Assembly: GCF_030445035.2 (NCBI RefSeq)
Contig: NC_080678.1
Location: forward strand, 60,713,087-60,777,086
Direction of reading: 5' to 3'
DNA from: Dasypus novemcinctus
Taxonomy: Eukaryota > Chordata > Mammalia > Cingulata > Dasypodidae
Length of the DNA: 64,000 nt
Both the position numbers and the translations under genes were made by a program. Positions 1 to 10,971 of the stretch are shown piece after piece (the first letter of the stretch is position 1; the number at the start of each line of letters is the position of its first letter). The notes below the pieces were generated by a model. The model did no database searches. It was not told where the DNA came from and saw only the letters and a list, made by a program, of their open reading frames with translations.

Positions 1-940
1 CCAGAGTCCAGGGGACCCAGACCTGGCAACCTCAAATCTGGTCCACAGAAAGCTTAGGAGCCCCGCAGTGCAACACAGCCCTCAGGGATCCCCGTAGCTG
101 GGTGCCAGCCCCGTGGGGGAAGCCAGATCGGCGAATTCTATATTGAATGTCTGATCTCTGAAATTCACCTAACTCCTCAGGGTATCAGCCTTTGGACAGC
201 TCCCTCCCTGTGCTCACACGCAACGGCCACTTGAGGGCGCCTCTACACCACGGCCAGTTCAATGACCCAGATCCCAAGCCCCGCCGGGTGGGGTGGGCTT
301 CAGCTGGAAACGCCGAAAACAGACTCTAAGATCCTAAATCCCAAACTTCGCAAAATATTCCCCAATCTGCTTCCAGACGTGTCCTCCTCCCTCACTGCAC
401 CCTACAACAGTCTCCCAATTGTGTCCCCTTATTGTCCAAAATCCAATTCCGTTGCAGATCGGCAGCCGGACCTGTGGGGATGGGGCTCCAGGCGGAAGCC
501 CCCCTGTCCGGAGGCTAAAACGTCCCCCGCTTCACAGGGAAACACCGTCTGTCTCCGCAAATCAATCTGCAAAGGAGTCTTGTCCCAACAATCCCTCACC
601 AGCCAGCCCAGTATCCGCGAATTTTTCAGCACCACAAAGCCTCTAGAATAAGGAAAAAAAAAACAAAAACCCTGGCCGCCGCGGCTCCGGAGCTGCCGGA
701 GCGCCCACTACCGCAGCTCCGCCCACCCAAGGAGGGAACTTCCCGCGCCCAGCTGGGACCTCCGTTTATATATTATAGACGTATCCTCTCTGTTACCTTC
801 CCACCGAATTGACGTCCAGACACCTTCCAACTAGCAAAAATCCCCGAAACAGCGCGGTCCCAAAGAGCCTTCAACGCTGCCCAGCCGCCCCCTGCAGAGA
901 CACTACCAGGCAAGCTCACGCTGCCACCATCTTGCCGGAA
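1..940 (-). mobile_element. L1 5'UTR/promoter end, cut by the window edge
   Basis: Read on the minus strand from about 940 leftwards, this block aligns by eye with the start of the full-length L1 at 36,160: the aagatgg start motif, the phrase ctctttgggaccg, the tttttgct stretch and ggtaacagagagga all recur in the same order. It is GC- and CpG-rich like an L1 promoter. After about 250 bases the two diverge, and the 51-bp tandem array of the other element is absent, so this is a related but different 5'UTR subfamily. The ORFs would lie beyond position 1. The small open frames here are chance products of GC-rich sequence. Confidence 0.85.
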
Positions 941-1395
941 ACCCCTGAAACTTGTGTTTCAACCCAGCTTTGAAGGACATGCATTGAGGCAGCCATAAGA
1001 TCAAAGAACACACTAAATGGGTGGTTAGACATGAGCCTTTTTGGGACTTATGAACAGGAGAGACATTTCTTTGATGGCAGCAGGTCAAATAATGAAGTTA
1101 GCACTCACCTAAGAGGTGAGAAAAGGAGGGGGAATATAAGGGGTCTCAGGACAAAGGCATTCTCATTCCACAGGGCATAAAAGTTTTACATGAGCTGTGC
1201 AAATGGGGTGTTTGGTGGTGTTATCACAGGAAAGTAGCATATAGCCTTGAGGGGATTAAAGTTTGTAGGACCATTTTTCCATCCTTGTCTTTGGGGAGGA
1301 CTGTTACTTTTTAACTAGTAACATAGGGCAGCTGCATGCTTTGGGCTCTGTTTCACTAAATGGAGAGGGACATCCTAGCTTCTTAGCTCCCACAG
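941..1395. other. Unassigned sequence
   Basis: About 450 bases between two L1 pieces. I see no coding frame, splice signals or family I can name. It could be part of an old LTR element, but nothing in it proves that. Confidence 0.3.
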
Positions 1396-2745
1396 ATTTG
1401 TGTCCAAAATATATAAATAATTTTTACAATTCAATAATTAAAAGACAAATGACACCATTAAGAAATGGACAAAGGATCTCAATAAACACTCATTCAAAGA
1501 AGACATACAGATAACCAATGGACACATGAAAATATGCCCAAAATCATTAGCCATTAGGAAGATGCAAATTAAAGCCATAATGACATACCTCTTCATCCAA
1601 TGGGTTGGGTATACAAGAAAAGATAAATTAAAAAAATAACGCTGGCAAGGATGTGGATAAGTTGGAACTCTCATATATTGTTACGGAGAATTTAACCAGG
1701 GGCAACCACTTTGAAAAATATTTTCACTATTCCTCAAAATGTTGCACATAGAAATACCACATACTCAGCAATTCACTACCAGGTATCTATCCAAGAGACA
1801 TGAAAGCCTATAACTCAAAAACTTATACAAGAATTTTCATAGCAGTATTATTTACAAGAGTCAATAAATAGGGAAGCAGATATGGTTCAAGAGATTGGGT
1901 TCCCATCACCATATGGGAGGTACTGGGTTCAGTTTCCAGGGCCTCCTGGTGAAGGTAAGCTGGCCCACATGGCAAGCTGGCCTGCACAGAGGGCTAGCCC
2001 ATGCAGAGAGCTAGCCCATGCAAGGAGTAGTGCAACAAGATGATGCAACAAAAAAGAGATGCAGAGGAAAGACAATGAGAGACACAACAAACCAGGGAGC
2101 TGAGGTGGCTCAGGTGACTGGGTGCCTTCTCCCACATCAGAAGGTCCCAGGATTGATTTCTGTTGTCACCTAAAGACAAGAAGAGAAGACAAGCAGGCAG
2201 AGAAGAACTCATAGCAAATGGACATGGAGAGCAGACAGCGCAAGCAGCTATGGAGGAGGGGTGGAATAAATAAATAAAATAAATCTAAAAAGAAAAGAAG
2301 AGCCAATAAGTGGAAACAATCCAAAAGTCCATCTACTAATGAATGGGTAATGTGAAATATACATACAGTGGAATATTATTTGACCACAAAAAGGGATAAG
2401 TACTGATACATGCCATAATGTGAATGGAATAAAAAACATTATACTAAGTGAAGTGTCAGTTACTACAGATCAAATATTCTATGATTCCATTTATATGAAA
2501 TGTTCAGAATAGGAAATCAATGGAGACGGAAAGTACATTAGTGTTTGCCTAGAATTGGAGAGGTTGAGGCGTAATAAAGATGACTGCTAATGAATATGGG
2601 ATTTCTTTTGAAGGTGATGAAAATGTTTTAAATATTGATGGTTTCACAACCCGGTGACTATATTAGAAATTGTTGAATTATATACTTGAAAATGTGTAAA
2701 TGGAATGGCATATGAATTATATCTCAATAAAGCTGTTTAAAAAAC
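1396..2745 (+). mobile_element. Old L1, 3' end of ORF2 plus 3'UTR, split by a SINE
   Basis: The left part (to 1867) matches the C-terminal ORF2 region seen in the young L1 at 42,240-42,700: the cluster of aaatgg, cattcaaagaagacat and cacatgaaaa blocks is in order. It is full of stops and indels. The right part (from 2310) carries the ORF2 end (gtggaatattatttga, caaccc-type spacing) and then a 3'UTR ending in ctcaataaagctgtttaaaaaa with a short A tail. The SINE at 1868-2297 sits inside. This is an ancient copy, probably an L1M-type subfamily; subfamily naming would need a library search. Confidence 0.85.
1868..2297 (+). mobile_element. tRNA-Ala-derived SINE (DAS-like), dimeric
   Basis: Two tRNA-like heads are present, starting near 1870 and 2094. 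Each has an A box (tggttcaag / tggctcagg) and a B box (gggttcagtttcc / aggattgatttc), a layout resembling tRNA-Ala. The tail is AT-rich with taaataaataaaataaa. It is flanked by 12-base TSDs at 1856-1867 and 2298-2309 differing at one base (aagag[t/c]caataa), proving a single insertion into the L1. DAS SINEs are xenarthran; assignment to that family is from memory of its head sequence. Confidence 0.85.
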
Positions 2746-2779
2746 AAGGATAATAATTAATGAACAATGTGTGTATCCC

Positions 2780-2910
2780 CAGGAATGAAAAATTCATTTA
2801 ACATTTAGAAATTAATCAATGCAGTTCACCATATTAATAGTAAAAAAAGGAGAAAAACCTCATGATCTCATTAGATGTAAGGTGGGGGAGATTTCATAAA
2901 TGTAATTGCC
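2780..2910 (+). mobile_element. L1 ORF2 fragment (reverse transcriptase part)
   Basis: Short stretch resembling the ORF2 segment around 40,800-40,870 in the young L1 (attaatcaatgcagttcac, catattaatag, aaaaacctcatgatc). Degenerate and without an open frame. Confidence 0.5.
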
Positions 2911-4970
2911 CATTCATAAAAAGTAAAAGGAAATAAAAACACATAGCAGAGTGACATGATCAACATGGAGATGTAAAACATTCCCTGAGCAAACCTCCCG
3001 TGAGATTCATTGAATAAAAGCACAATTCCCACTTGCATAGATCTCTAGAAGATGGTAGAGACTGGAGAAGAACTCTACAAATGCTGAACCAAAGAAAGAG
3101 AAAAATATCAGTTAAGAAAATTCTGACCTGGCTGCCAGTTCATCCTTCTCCCTCCCTTGGTTCTGCACAGCCCTGGGAGTTGCTTAGAGACATGGGGTGG
3201 ATCCCTCTCACCTTCCACTGGGGACAGAAATGATAGAACCCATGCATACCTAGGCACAGGGACCCAAGTTCACAGAGACCCAGAGAGGAACACAAGCCAC
3301 TGAGGAAGGAGTGCTGCATACTAAAGGGGCCCTAGGAGGAAAAAAAAAAAAAGAAAGAAACCATGGTAAAACTCTGACTGAATATAACTGCAGCTGGAAG
3401 GTACAGCTGGATTGCTCACTCAATCCAGTTTCTGTTGACTAGACCACCAAAATGCAACATGGACTTTTCCAGAGTGGCCCTCCGTTCTGGATAGACTCCA
3501 TCTGACACCCTGGGGAAGAATAGCTTAACAGGGAGGGAAAAAAGTGCGTGGGAGGCGGGGAGGATTTAAACTGAACGGCTGTGAAAAGGAAGGTCCCAAA
3601 AAAGAAAAGGGTAAGAAAAATAGGGTACTGAATGAGGAAAAGAATTTATACAAATCATGAAGCTGGGGAGAAAATTCTGCACAAACACAAAGAAAACCGA
3701 TCAAGAGTCATGCAGAAGGAACAGAGGAAAGGAAGCTTACTCGGGGAGGTGAAACAAACAAAAGAACTGGCAACCTGAGAGTATTTTTTGTGTGTGTGCT
3801 TAATAGAAACTTAGAAGAATGGCTATGTAGGAAAGTAAATACCAAGACATTTTATACATGTATAGTTTTATTGTCTTTCTATAATGTTCAACAGGACTTA
3901 AAAGTTATGAGTCAAAACGGGCTAACCTTGCAGTACACTGAAATGTGAGTTTAAGAAAAACATGAAACAAGGAATCACGGAATCAGTTGTCAGGATCTCT
4001 AAATTGTGCTTGTGACTGTTAGTAGGTGGGAAGCCAGTGCCAATTATTATCGGAGTAAGAGCCGTGTCAATCTACCAGCCACAGCAGGGTGTGCTGAACA
4101 ACCTGCCCTGCTCCTTCCAAATTCAGAAAAAGAAAGGAAGAAAACCCCAAATTGACAAACACAAGAGAAATCTCAAGCAACCTCCAAGAAGCAGAAGTGT
4201 CCCCATTTTTCTTTTTCTAAGGTTGATTTAATCTTATCTAATCACAGCTCTCTTCTTTATTCTCACATCTATAAACCCATAAGCATTGATATTGGGTATT
4301 GCTATCACATGACATAGTTATTTCATTTTTCAAATGTGTGAAGGGCAGCATGTACAAATACAATCTGTCCCAAGGTGGTATTGACCTCGTAGCTTCTCTG
4401 ATGGAAATTCGTACTGCAGTTAATAGAAAAGCAGTGCTAGAATCACAGTATAGTTTTTGTGGTTTTTTTTTTTCCTTTTTTGTAGAAGAACACATTAATG
4501 CTGATTAATTTCCCCCTTTGAAAAATGCTACCCTCACTGAACTCAACAATAAGCAGTACCTGGTGTTTTCCAGATGATAAATATAAAATGGGAAACAAAT
4601 AACTCATTATAGAAAGCATTCCTCAAGGGCTTCAGGCCTTAGAACTGAGACCAATCATTCATGAAGCAGGAGTGTTAGATACTTTCTTGACTCAATTATT
4701 GGCTTTGACGTTAGAGAAGGTCCACTGACATTACAAAGAGCATTCTCCTTTGTTTAAAGTCAACTGATTAATCTCCTGGACAAAATCTCTTCAGAGCAAC
4801 ATTTAGACTAGTGTTTGACCAAACAACTGGGCACCATAGCCTAGGCAAGTAAACACATAAAACTAACAATCATATTCCTTAACCTGTCTGAATCTAATGT
4901 GTCTGATAAGGGTATTGTGAGACTCAGGAAAAAAATTATGGATATAAAATAATGTGATCAATGTAGCTTG
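2911..4970. other. Mostly unassigned; part may be an old L1 leader
   Basis: From about 2985 to 3790 the sequence is moderately G-rich and reads like an old L1 5' leader (repeated 'cacagagacccag', 'gggacagaaat' phrases), but I cannot align it to another element here. The rest is AT-rich unique sequence. No gene is visible. Confidence 0.25.
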
Positions 4971-4974
4971 ATGT

Positions 4975-5215
4975 TTAATGGCATAGACGCATAGACTTTA
5001 GAATCAGATAGGCCTGACTTTGAACTCCACCTTTATTCCTGACTAGCGAGGTAGACTTGAACAGTGACAATCTCTTAAAAACTTTGGTTTCTTTCCTGTA
5101 AAGTGAGGATAATAATATACTTACCTCGTAATGTTCTTGTGAGCTTTCCATGTAAAATAATTTGCATGGTTGCAGACATATGGTAACTACTCAATGTTGC
5201 CTATTTAGTGTAGCT
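4975..5215 (+). repeat. MIR SINE
   Basis: Matches the ancient mammalian MIR layout in order: 'agactttagaatcagat', 'gactttgaactccacc', 'ctgactagc', 'gtaaagtgaggataataat', 'cttacctcgtaatg', 'ttgtgag', then a tail with 'aactactcaatgt'. Heavily diverged, as expected for this family. Confidence 0.8.
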
Positions 5216-5439
5216 ATAAAATTCTCACAAGAGAATTAAGTATAATTATTCATCATCTCCTCACCTCTGCATCATTGCACAGCCTTGATAATACCCAGTC
5301 TAACCACATGTCTTGCTCTTAGCTCTTTTTGCTCTTTATCTTTGGGTCAAATTATTTCTTCATTGTGATTCTTTTTTGCCTAATACATCACGTCCAAATT
5401 CTCAGAGATAAAGTCATGAAATTATTCATTTGTCTTGAT

Positions 5440-5640
5440 ATCGACCTGTGTTCAATTATTGGCTCCATCACAAACTAACCATGGAAACCATGTGACATTT
5501 GAGTTAAATTTCTTAATCTTTCTACATCTCAGTTATTTTCTTTGGAAAAAGAAGATAATATCGTCCTTTCTCTGTAAGTTTTTGCTCAGAGGAAATTGAT
5601 AATAATAAAGCATTTAATATAAATCTGGTACATAATGTTA
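5440..5640 (+). repeat. MIR SINE, diverged
   Basis: Contains 'gctccatcacaaactaacc', 'atgtgacatttgagttaa', 'tcttaatctttctacatctcag' and 'gaagataatatcg' in MIR order. More decayed than the neighbour at 4975. Confidence 0.6.
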
Positions 5641-6739
5641 AGTAAATTCTAGCTAGACTTATTCTAACTGTGGGAAAACTCCAATTATCACAAAGTTTTA
5701 TATACTCTCTAATGCTGTCTACCTTAACATCCACCTTTGGGTTGTATAATAATATTCTGTAGCAAAAAACAATTAAGTTTATGTCACCTTTGAGAGAGGC
5801 ACCTCCTCAATTGATGTGTCCTGGTAAAATTTTTCATAGAACTATTACATATTTGCTTTAACAATAAGTCAACATATGATTTAAAATTTTTTAAATCTTT
5901 ATTTTAAAGATTAAAAATGTGTTAATAAATACATAAGATATTTTACAAAGAAAGTGGTAGTATAAACATTTCTCTCCCACATGAAATGCTCTTTGTTTCT
6001 CCAGATTTAAACCTGGTAAACTCTAGTAAACCTGGAGGGAAAGACTAATAGAGAAATAATAAGATAATGTTAGAACTCTGTCTAGAACAGAACTGTTGTT
6101 TCATATATGTTACCTCTGCACATCAACACCTTCTTTGATAGATTTAAAAATTATTGGCCTTGAATATGGGGAGACTGGAGATTATTTTGTGTAACATGCA
6201 AATAATTCTTATTAATTGCCTGTCTTCCTTGGATCATGCAGGGCCCGAGATGGAATTAATCTATCTTTATAGCCATTTTTCAGTTTTCTTAAAAAAAAAA
6301 AAAAAAAAAATCAGATTAAGTGAAATTGTAATTCATTTAAAAAGAAGGAAAAATCTGCAAATAAGGACTAAACTAATGAATATATATTTTTTTTCTTGAG
6401 GATTAGTTTGGTGAATGTTACATTTTGTTTTCTTTCATGGCTGCCTTGAAAAGAAGATGTATTCCTATGTTTGCCACCCTCTTGGAGATCCACTGTGGGT
6501 TTTATTTGCATTTCAAGCTTCAAGTTCCTGTTTTTCTGAGGAGCAGATGATTTAGTGCTTATGGGAAGTCATAAAATCTCACTCGTGTACACGATGTGGA
6601 TTTCTTTGGGGCAAATTTGTTTCTGGATAAATATTTCTCCCTCAGACACTGGCTTATACTCATGATATGGGGTCAACAGAGTGCCTTCATAAACTCTGCC
6701 CTCATCCTAATTTTCAACTTGGGATATAAATGTTTGGAA
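5641..6739. other. AT-rich unique sequence
   Basis: No coding frame or recognisable repeat family. It contains an A-tract at 6291-6310 that may end an unrecognised retroelement. Confidence 0.3.
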
Positions 6740-6985
6740 TTGCCATTTTTAAATAATAATGGCAAATCATAAATATTTACACAGCACTTACTATGTATGG
6801 GTCACAGTGTTAAATAGTCTATATTCATTCATATAATACTCATGGACAGTAAGCATGAGGTTAGTATTATTATTCACATTCCAAAGCTGATGCACACAGG
6901 GTAAGTGACTTTCTAAGGTCATACAGCTATTTAAACTCAGGCAGTCTAGCTCCTGAATCTATGCTCATAACAGGGTCTCAAAGGG
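6740..6985 (-). repeat. MIR SINE
   Basis: Reverse-complement MIR: 'cagcacttactatgtatgg', 'attattattcacattccaaa', 'agtgactttctaaggtcat', 'acagctatttaaactcaggc' and 'tccatgctca'-like end occur in the order seen on the complement of the family. Confidence 0.8.
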
Positions 6986-7584
6986 CAGCTTTGAAGCAGT
7001 ATGTTGGCATTTTAAATTAAGTAAAACAATCTGTGCAATTGAATTTAATGTTTTTGTTTTGTTTTGTTTTGTTTTTTTACAGTTTTTTAATATGTTTTTC
7101 TTTTCCATGTGAATGCTTATTACAATTTTGTTTGGATCAGATGCCCAAGCCTTGCTGAGTTATATGCTAAAGGAAGCCCAATTCAGGAGCCCAAACTGTC
7201 TCTTGAAGTGTTTTTCTAAGGCTCTTACTGCCTGAAAGATCAAAGGAGGTAAAAAGCAAGTACTGTTCAGAAATCACTTGAACGTAAAGATACAGACAAG
7301 ATAGATAAACATAATTTTTCCAAGTGTTATATCTTTAACTATATCTCAACCAATGAAACATTGCAGGATCCATTAGTTTCATTGATTTTGCTGGGAACCT
7401 CCTCGACAGTTCCATATATCAGAGCAACACAGGAGAAGCTTTTCAAACATAAATTTATGCCAAATTTCCTTGAGGATAGAGAGCAAGCTTATTAAGGCAT
7501 TATAGTTCCTCACAAAATATTCCTTTATTCATTCATTCACTTATTCATACAACCAGCATTTGTTTTTCAAGCCCTAAAGAGGTT
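6986..7584. other. Unassigned sequence
   Basis: AT-rich, with a tgttt-type simple run near 7052-7075. No gene or named repeat recognised. Confidence 0.3.
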
Positions 7585-7740
7585 TGTATTTGGGCTCATC
7601 ACTTACTGCCTCTGTTAATTTGGGTAACTTGAAGTCTTTATCCTTTATAAAGTAAGAATAGTTGTTGTGACTGTTTTCATGGATTAGTAGAGACACTCAA
7701 TAGGAAAATACATATAAAACACATAATAAAGCCTCCACTA
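7585..7740 (+). repeat. MIR fragment
   Basis: 'ctcatcacttactgcctctg', 'tttgggtaacttgaagtc', 'ataaagtaagaatagttg' and 'gagacactcaata' follow MIR order. Confidence 0.55.
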
Positions 7741-7879
7741 AGGCACTGAAACTGGTCTCATGCCTTACATATTTCTCTTCTAATCTTGTTTGCAACCTGC
7801 CCAATAATATAATGAATAATTTTATCCTATCCATCATATCAGTGCCCTATTCAAAAGACTTTCTTTATTTTTCTGATTT

Positions 7880-8300
7880 GTTTGACTTTTTCATTCTAGC
7901 ATTGTAAAACTTTTTCCAATTTTTTTGACACTCAACACACACACACCTATTTCCCATAAACCTCTCTTTAGTTTGCATGTCCTTCCAAAGTACTCCTCCT
8001 TCCCAGCTAAAGAGATTATTCCAGCTACCTAAGGACTGTACATATGCCTCTGCCCCATGAAATATCTGTTGATTCCTACAATGGCATTCTTCCCTCTGCA
8101 ATTCTACAACAGTTTGCATGCACTTCTTTTATGGTTTAATCTTATATTGTTTTATATGCACCTGAGATCCCCATATTTGGAAGATGAGCTGCCTAAGAAC
8201 ATGTGACTTACTCAGCTTTGGACACTTTTTAGTGTCTAGCACAGTAAGTGGCAAACAGTAGACACACAGTAAATATTTGGCAACATTAAATTGAATGGCT
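7880..8300 (+). repeat. L2 LINE 3' end, diverged
   Basis: The right part (8160-8300) has the L2 tail pattern: 'agtgtctagcacagtaagtg', 'acacacagtaaatatttgg', 'attgaatgg'. The upstream part has the typical 'attcttccctctgca' phrase. No open frame is retained. Confidence 0.6.
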
Positions 8301-9174
8301 TATTGATTTATCCTCAGGGGGGATGTGATACAGGTCACATAGCAACATGAAATTCCTGTGATTGAATTTTTCTAGCTGCTATTAAGGCTCTTTTACTTTA
8401 ACAGTTGAACAGATTGTGGGATCATTATGCTAATTTTCAAATTGTGGATTCAGCTGTACTTTTGAATGGATAGCTACACACTTTACTGTGGGTGACTGTG
8501 TTGTAATGTTCTTTGTTCCTATATATATAGTCAAAGTTATATTATTGAAATTGATGGAGGGAAGAGATAACTTTCATTTTCTTCTTTTTATTTTCCATAG
8601 GGTATCTTGTAAATAGAGCTGTTAGTAGGTCAGTATGGTACATAGAAACCTCATTTCCATATTTGTGACTGATATATTGGAAGAAGATTCAAATTCAAGT
8701 AACCTTTAAAATAGATTCAAATGTCATGTTTAATTGAGAAACAAATAAGCAAGAAACAAAAAAACAACCAGGAACAATCCATTGTGGCTTTTGGAAATTT
8801 AATTAGCTGTTCACACTGCAAGCATGCAAAACAAGGTGGTCAACCAATAATTTCCGCTTTTGATTTTAATAGTTCTATAATTGAATGAGTAAATCAAAGA
8901 GCAAACATTTTTTGATAAAAAATTTTTATAGCCTGTGAAGTGTCTTCATATAAGATGTTTGCAAGCTATCTGCATTGAACAATCTAGCATTAAAAAAATT
9001 CTAGGGAAAATCTTCCTTTAGATTTATCCACCAATCATAAAGTTTCCACTTTTTGAAAATATTTTGTGCATCTGTCTCGTACCTCTGATAGCAGAGTTAG
9101 AAAAGAACTGATACCCTACCTATTCTATTGCTTACCTTTAACTACAGTGAATTGCATGATACTTTTTTCTCCTC
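8301..9174. other. AT-rich unique sequence
   Basis: No repeat or gene recognised. A pyrimidine run ending ttttccatag at about 8600 followed by a gt 28 bases later is too short to be convincing as an exon. Confidence 0.3.
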
Positions 9175-9310
9175 TCCTAGTAATAATAGACCTACTTTGT
9201 GCCAGGCATTTTGCCTAAAGTAGTTCATTTTATTACCATCATTATAATAATCCCATGGACATATAACACTGTACCTCTTTTCTTAAAGTACAAACAGTGA
9301 AACTATGTTT
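9175..9310 (-). repeat. MIR fragment
   Basis: Reverse-complement MIR core: 'ctactttgtgccaggcat', 'gtagttcattttattacc', 'ataataatcccatgg'. Confidence 0.65.
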
Positions 9311-10014
9311 AGATTTTGAAGTTAAAAGAAATTGATATCCCATATGTAAAAATTGACACTCTGCAGAATTGATAAATGATAAAATGTTAATACCTTTTTA
9401 TAAGATAATTTGGCAATATATATTCAGAGAATGAATTCTATATAATTTCAATCCTTTTACATTTTATTCAGACTTATTTTCTTGTCAAGCTTATGTTGAT
9501 TGCCCCATGTGCCTCCAAATAAAATGTATACTTGGCAGTGTTTAGCTATAATGTTCTATAAATACCAGTTTGGTCAAATTGGATGATAACATTGGTTAAC
9601 TTTGCTCTAGTCTTAGTACTTTTCTGTGTATATTTTTTAATTATTAAGGGAGGAATTTTGAAATCCTCAATTATAATTTTGAGTTTGTCTATTTCTCCCT
9701 TCAGTTCTGTCAGTTCTTTATGTACACTGAATTTCTAACTGCATATACTCTTCTTGATTAGTTGACCCCTTTATCATTCAGAAATGATTCTTTTTACTTT
9801 TAGTCATTCTTTTCCTGAAATCCACTTTAGAATTAATTCACTAATTCTACATTTCTAATGAGTGACATTTATAAAACTGACATACATTTTCCCATACTTA
9901 TAAAATTAAGACATTAGATATATTTAATATCTCTTTTAAACAGCGTATAGCTGACAACCTCTGCTTTTGGTTGAAATGCTTAACTCATCTACATTTAAAT
10001 TTTTTTTTATATTT

Positions 10015-10360
10015 AAATATGCTTTAGATTGCAAATATGTTATACAAAAAATATAGGGTGTTCCCACATACCTCACTATCTGCCCCTCCCACACTTTCCC
10101 CCATTAACATCATCTTTCATTAGTGTGGTACAATTGTTACAATTGATTGACACATACTGAAGCATTGCTCCGAACCATGGACTACAGTTTACATTATAGT
10201 TTACACTTTGCACTGCACAACTTTATAGGTTTTAACAAAATATATAATGACCTGTATCCATCATTGCAATGTCATGCAAGACAATTCCAAAGTCCCCAAA
10301 ATGCCCCCATGTTACATTTGCTCTTTCATCTCCCTCACAACCTCTGGTGACCACTGCCTT
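10015..10360 (-). mobile_element. L1 3'UTR piece, antisense, nested
   Basis: Contains 'gggtgttcccacatacctc', 'attagtgtggtacaattgtt', 'gtttacattatagtttacac' and 'ataggttttaacaaaatata'. A related block recurs at 61,118-61,625. These phrases belong to the 3'UTR of old mammalian L1s read on the opposite strand. Confidence 0.6.
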
Positions 10361-10683
10361 TATATCAATGATAGAAGATCTTCCATTGCTAGAATTTAAT
10401 AGTTATTTATGGGATTGTTTTTAAGTCTACCAGGTTGTTATTGGTGTAGTTAAATTTTTATCCTCCCTTCTTTGTTATTTTTCCTTATTTTTTTAGTTTC
10501 TTTTGAATAAATTTAGTAGACTTAGTACTCTTTATTAGCTTATTTCTTTAATGGTTACTAAAATGTTTACAAAGTGTATCGTATCACAGTCTACCTTCAA
10601 ACAATATTATTCTATTTTATATTTAACTTAAGAATCATACAACACCGTACTTTTATTTTACCACATCCTTTCTACATAAATAG

Positions 10684-10918
10684 TGCAAGCAATTAAAACA
10701 GAGCAGATGTGGCTCAAGCAGTTGCATGCCTGCTTTCCACATGGAAGTCCCAGGTTCTGTCCCTGGTGCCTCCTAAAAACAACACCAACAAAAAACCAAA
10801 CAACAAGCAAACAAAAGAAAAAAACAATTCAGGGGAGCCAATGTAGCTCAGTCATTGAGCACCAGCTTCCCACATACAATCTTTTGCCCTGCTATCTCAA
10901 AAAAAGAAAAAAAAAAAT
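10684..10918 (+). mobile_element. tRNA-derived SINE (DAS-like), dimeric short form
   Basis: First head: 'gatgtggctcaagcagttg' A box and 'ccaggttctgtccctggtg' B box, followed by an A-rich linker. Second head from about 10,836: 'aatgtagctcagtcattgag', then a truncated B-box part and an A-rich tail (tctcaaaaaaagaaa). It is the same design as the elements at 1868 and 35,855. Confidence 0.8.
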
Positions 10919-10971
10919 CTCTCTTGACTATATTTTTTCATATTAACTAAAATTCCTACATTATTTTTTTA

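Noticed and set aside
1868-1945. tRNA-like sequence with A and B boxes
   Set aside because: It is the head of a SINE with TSDs and mismatched stems, not a functional tRNA gene. The same holds for the other SINE heads.
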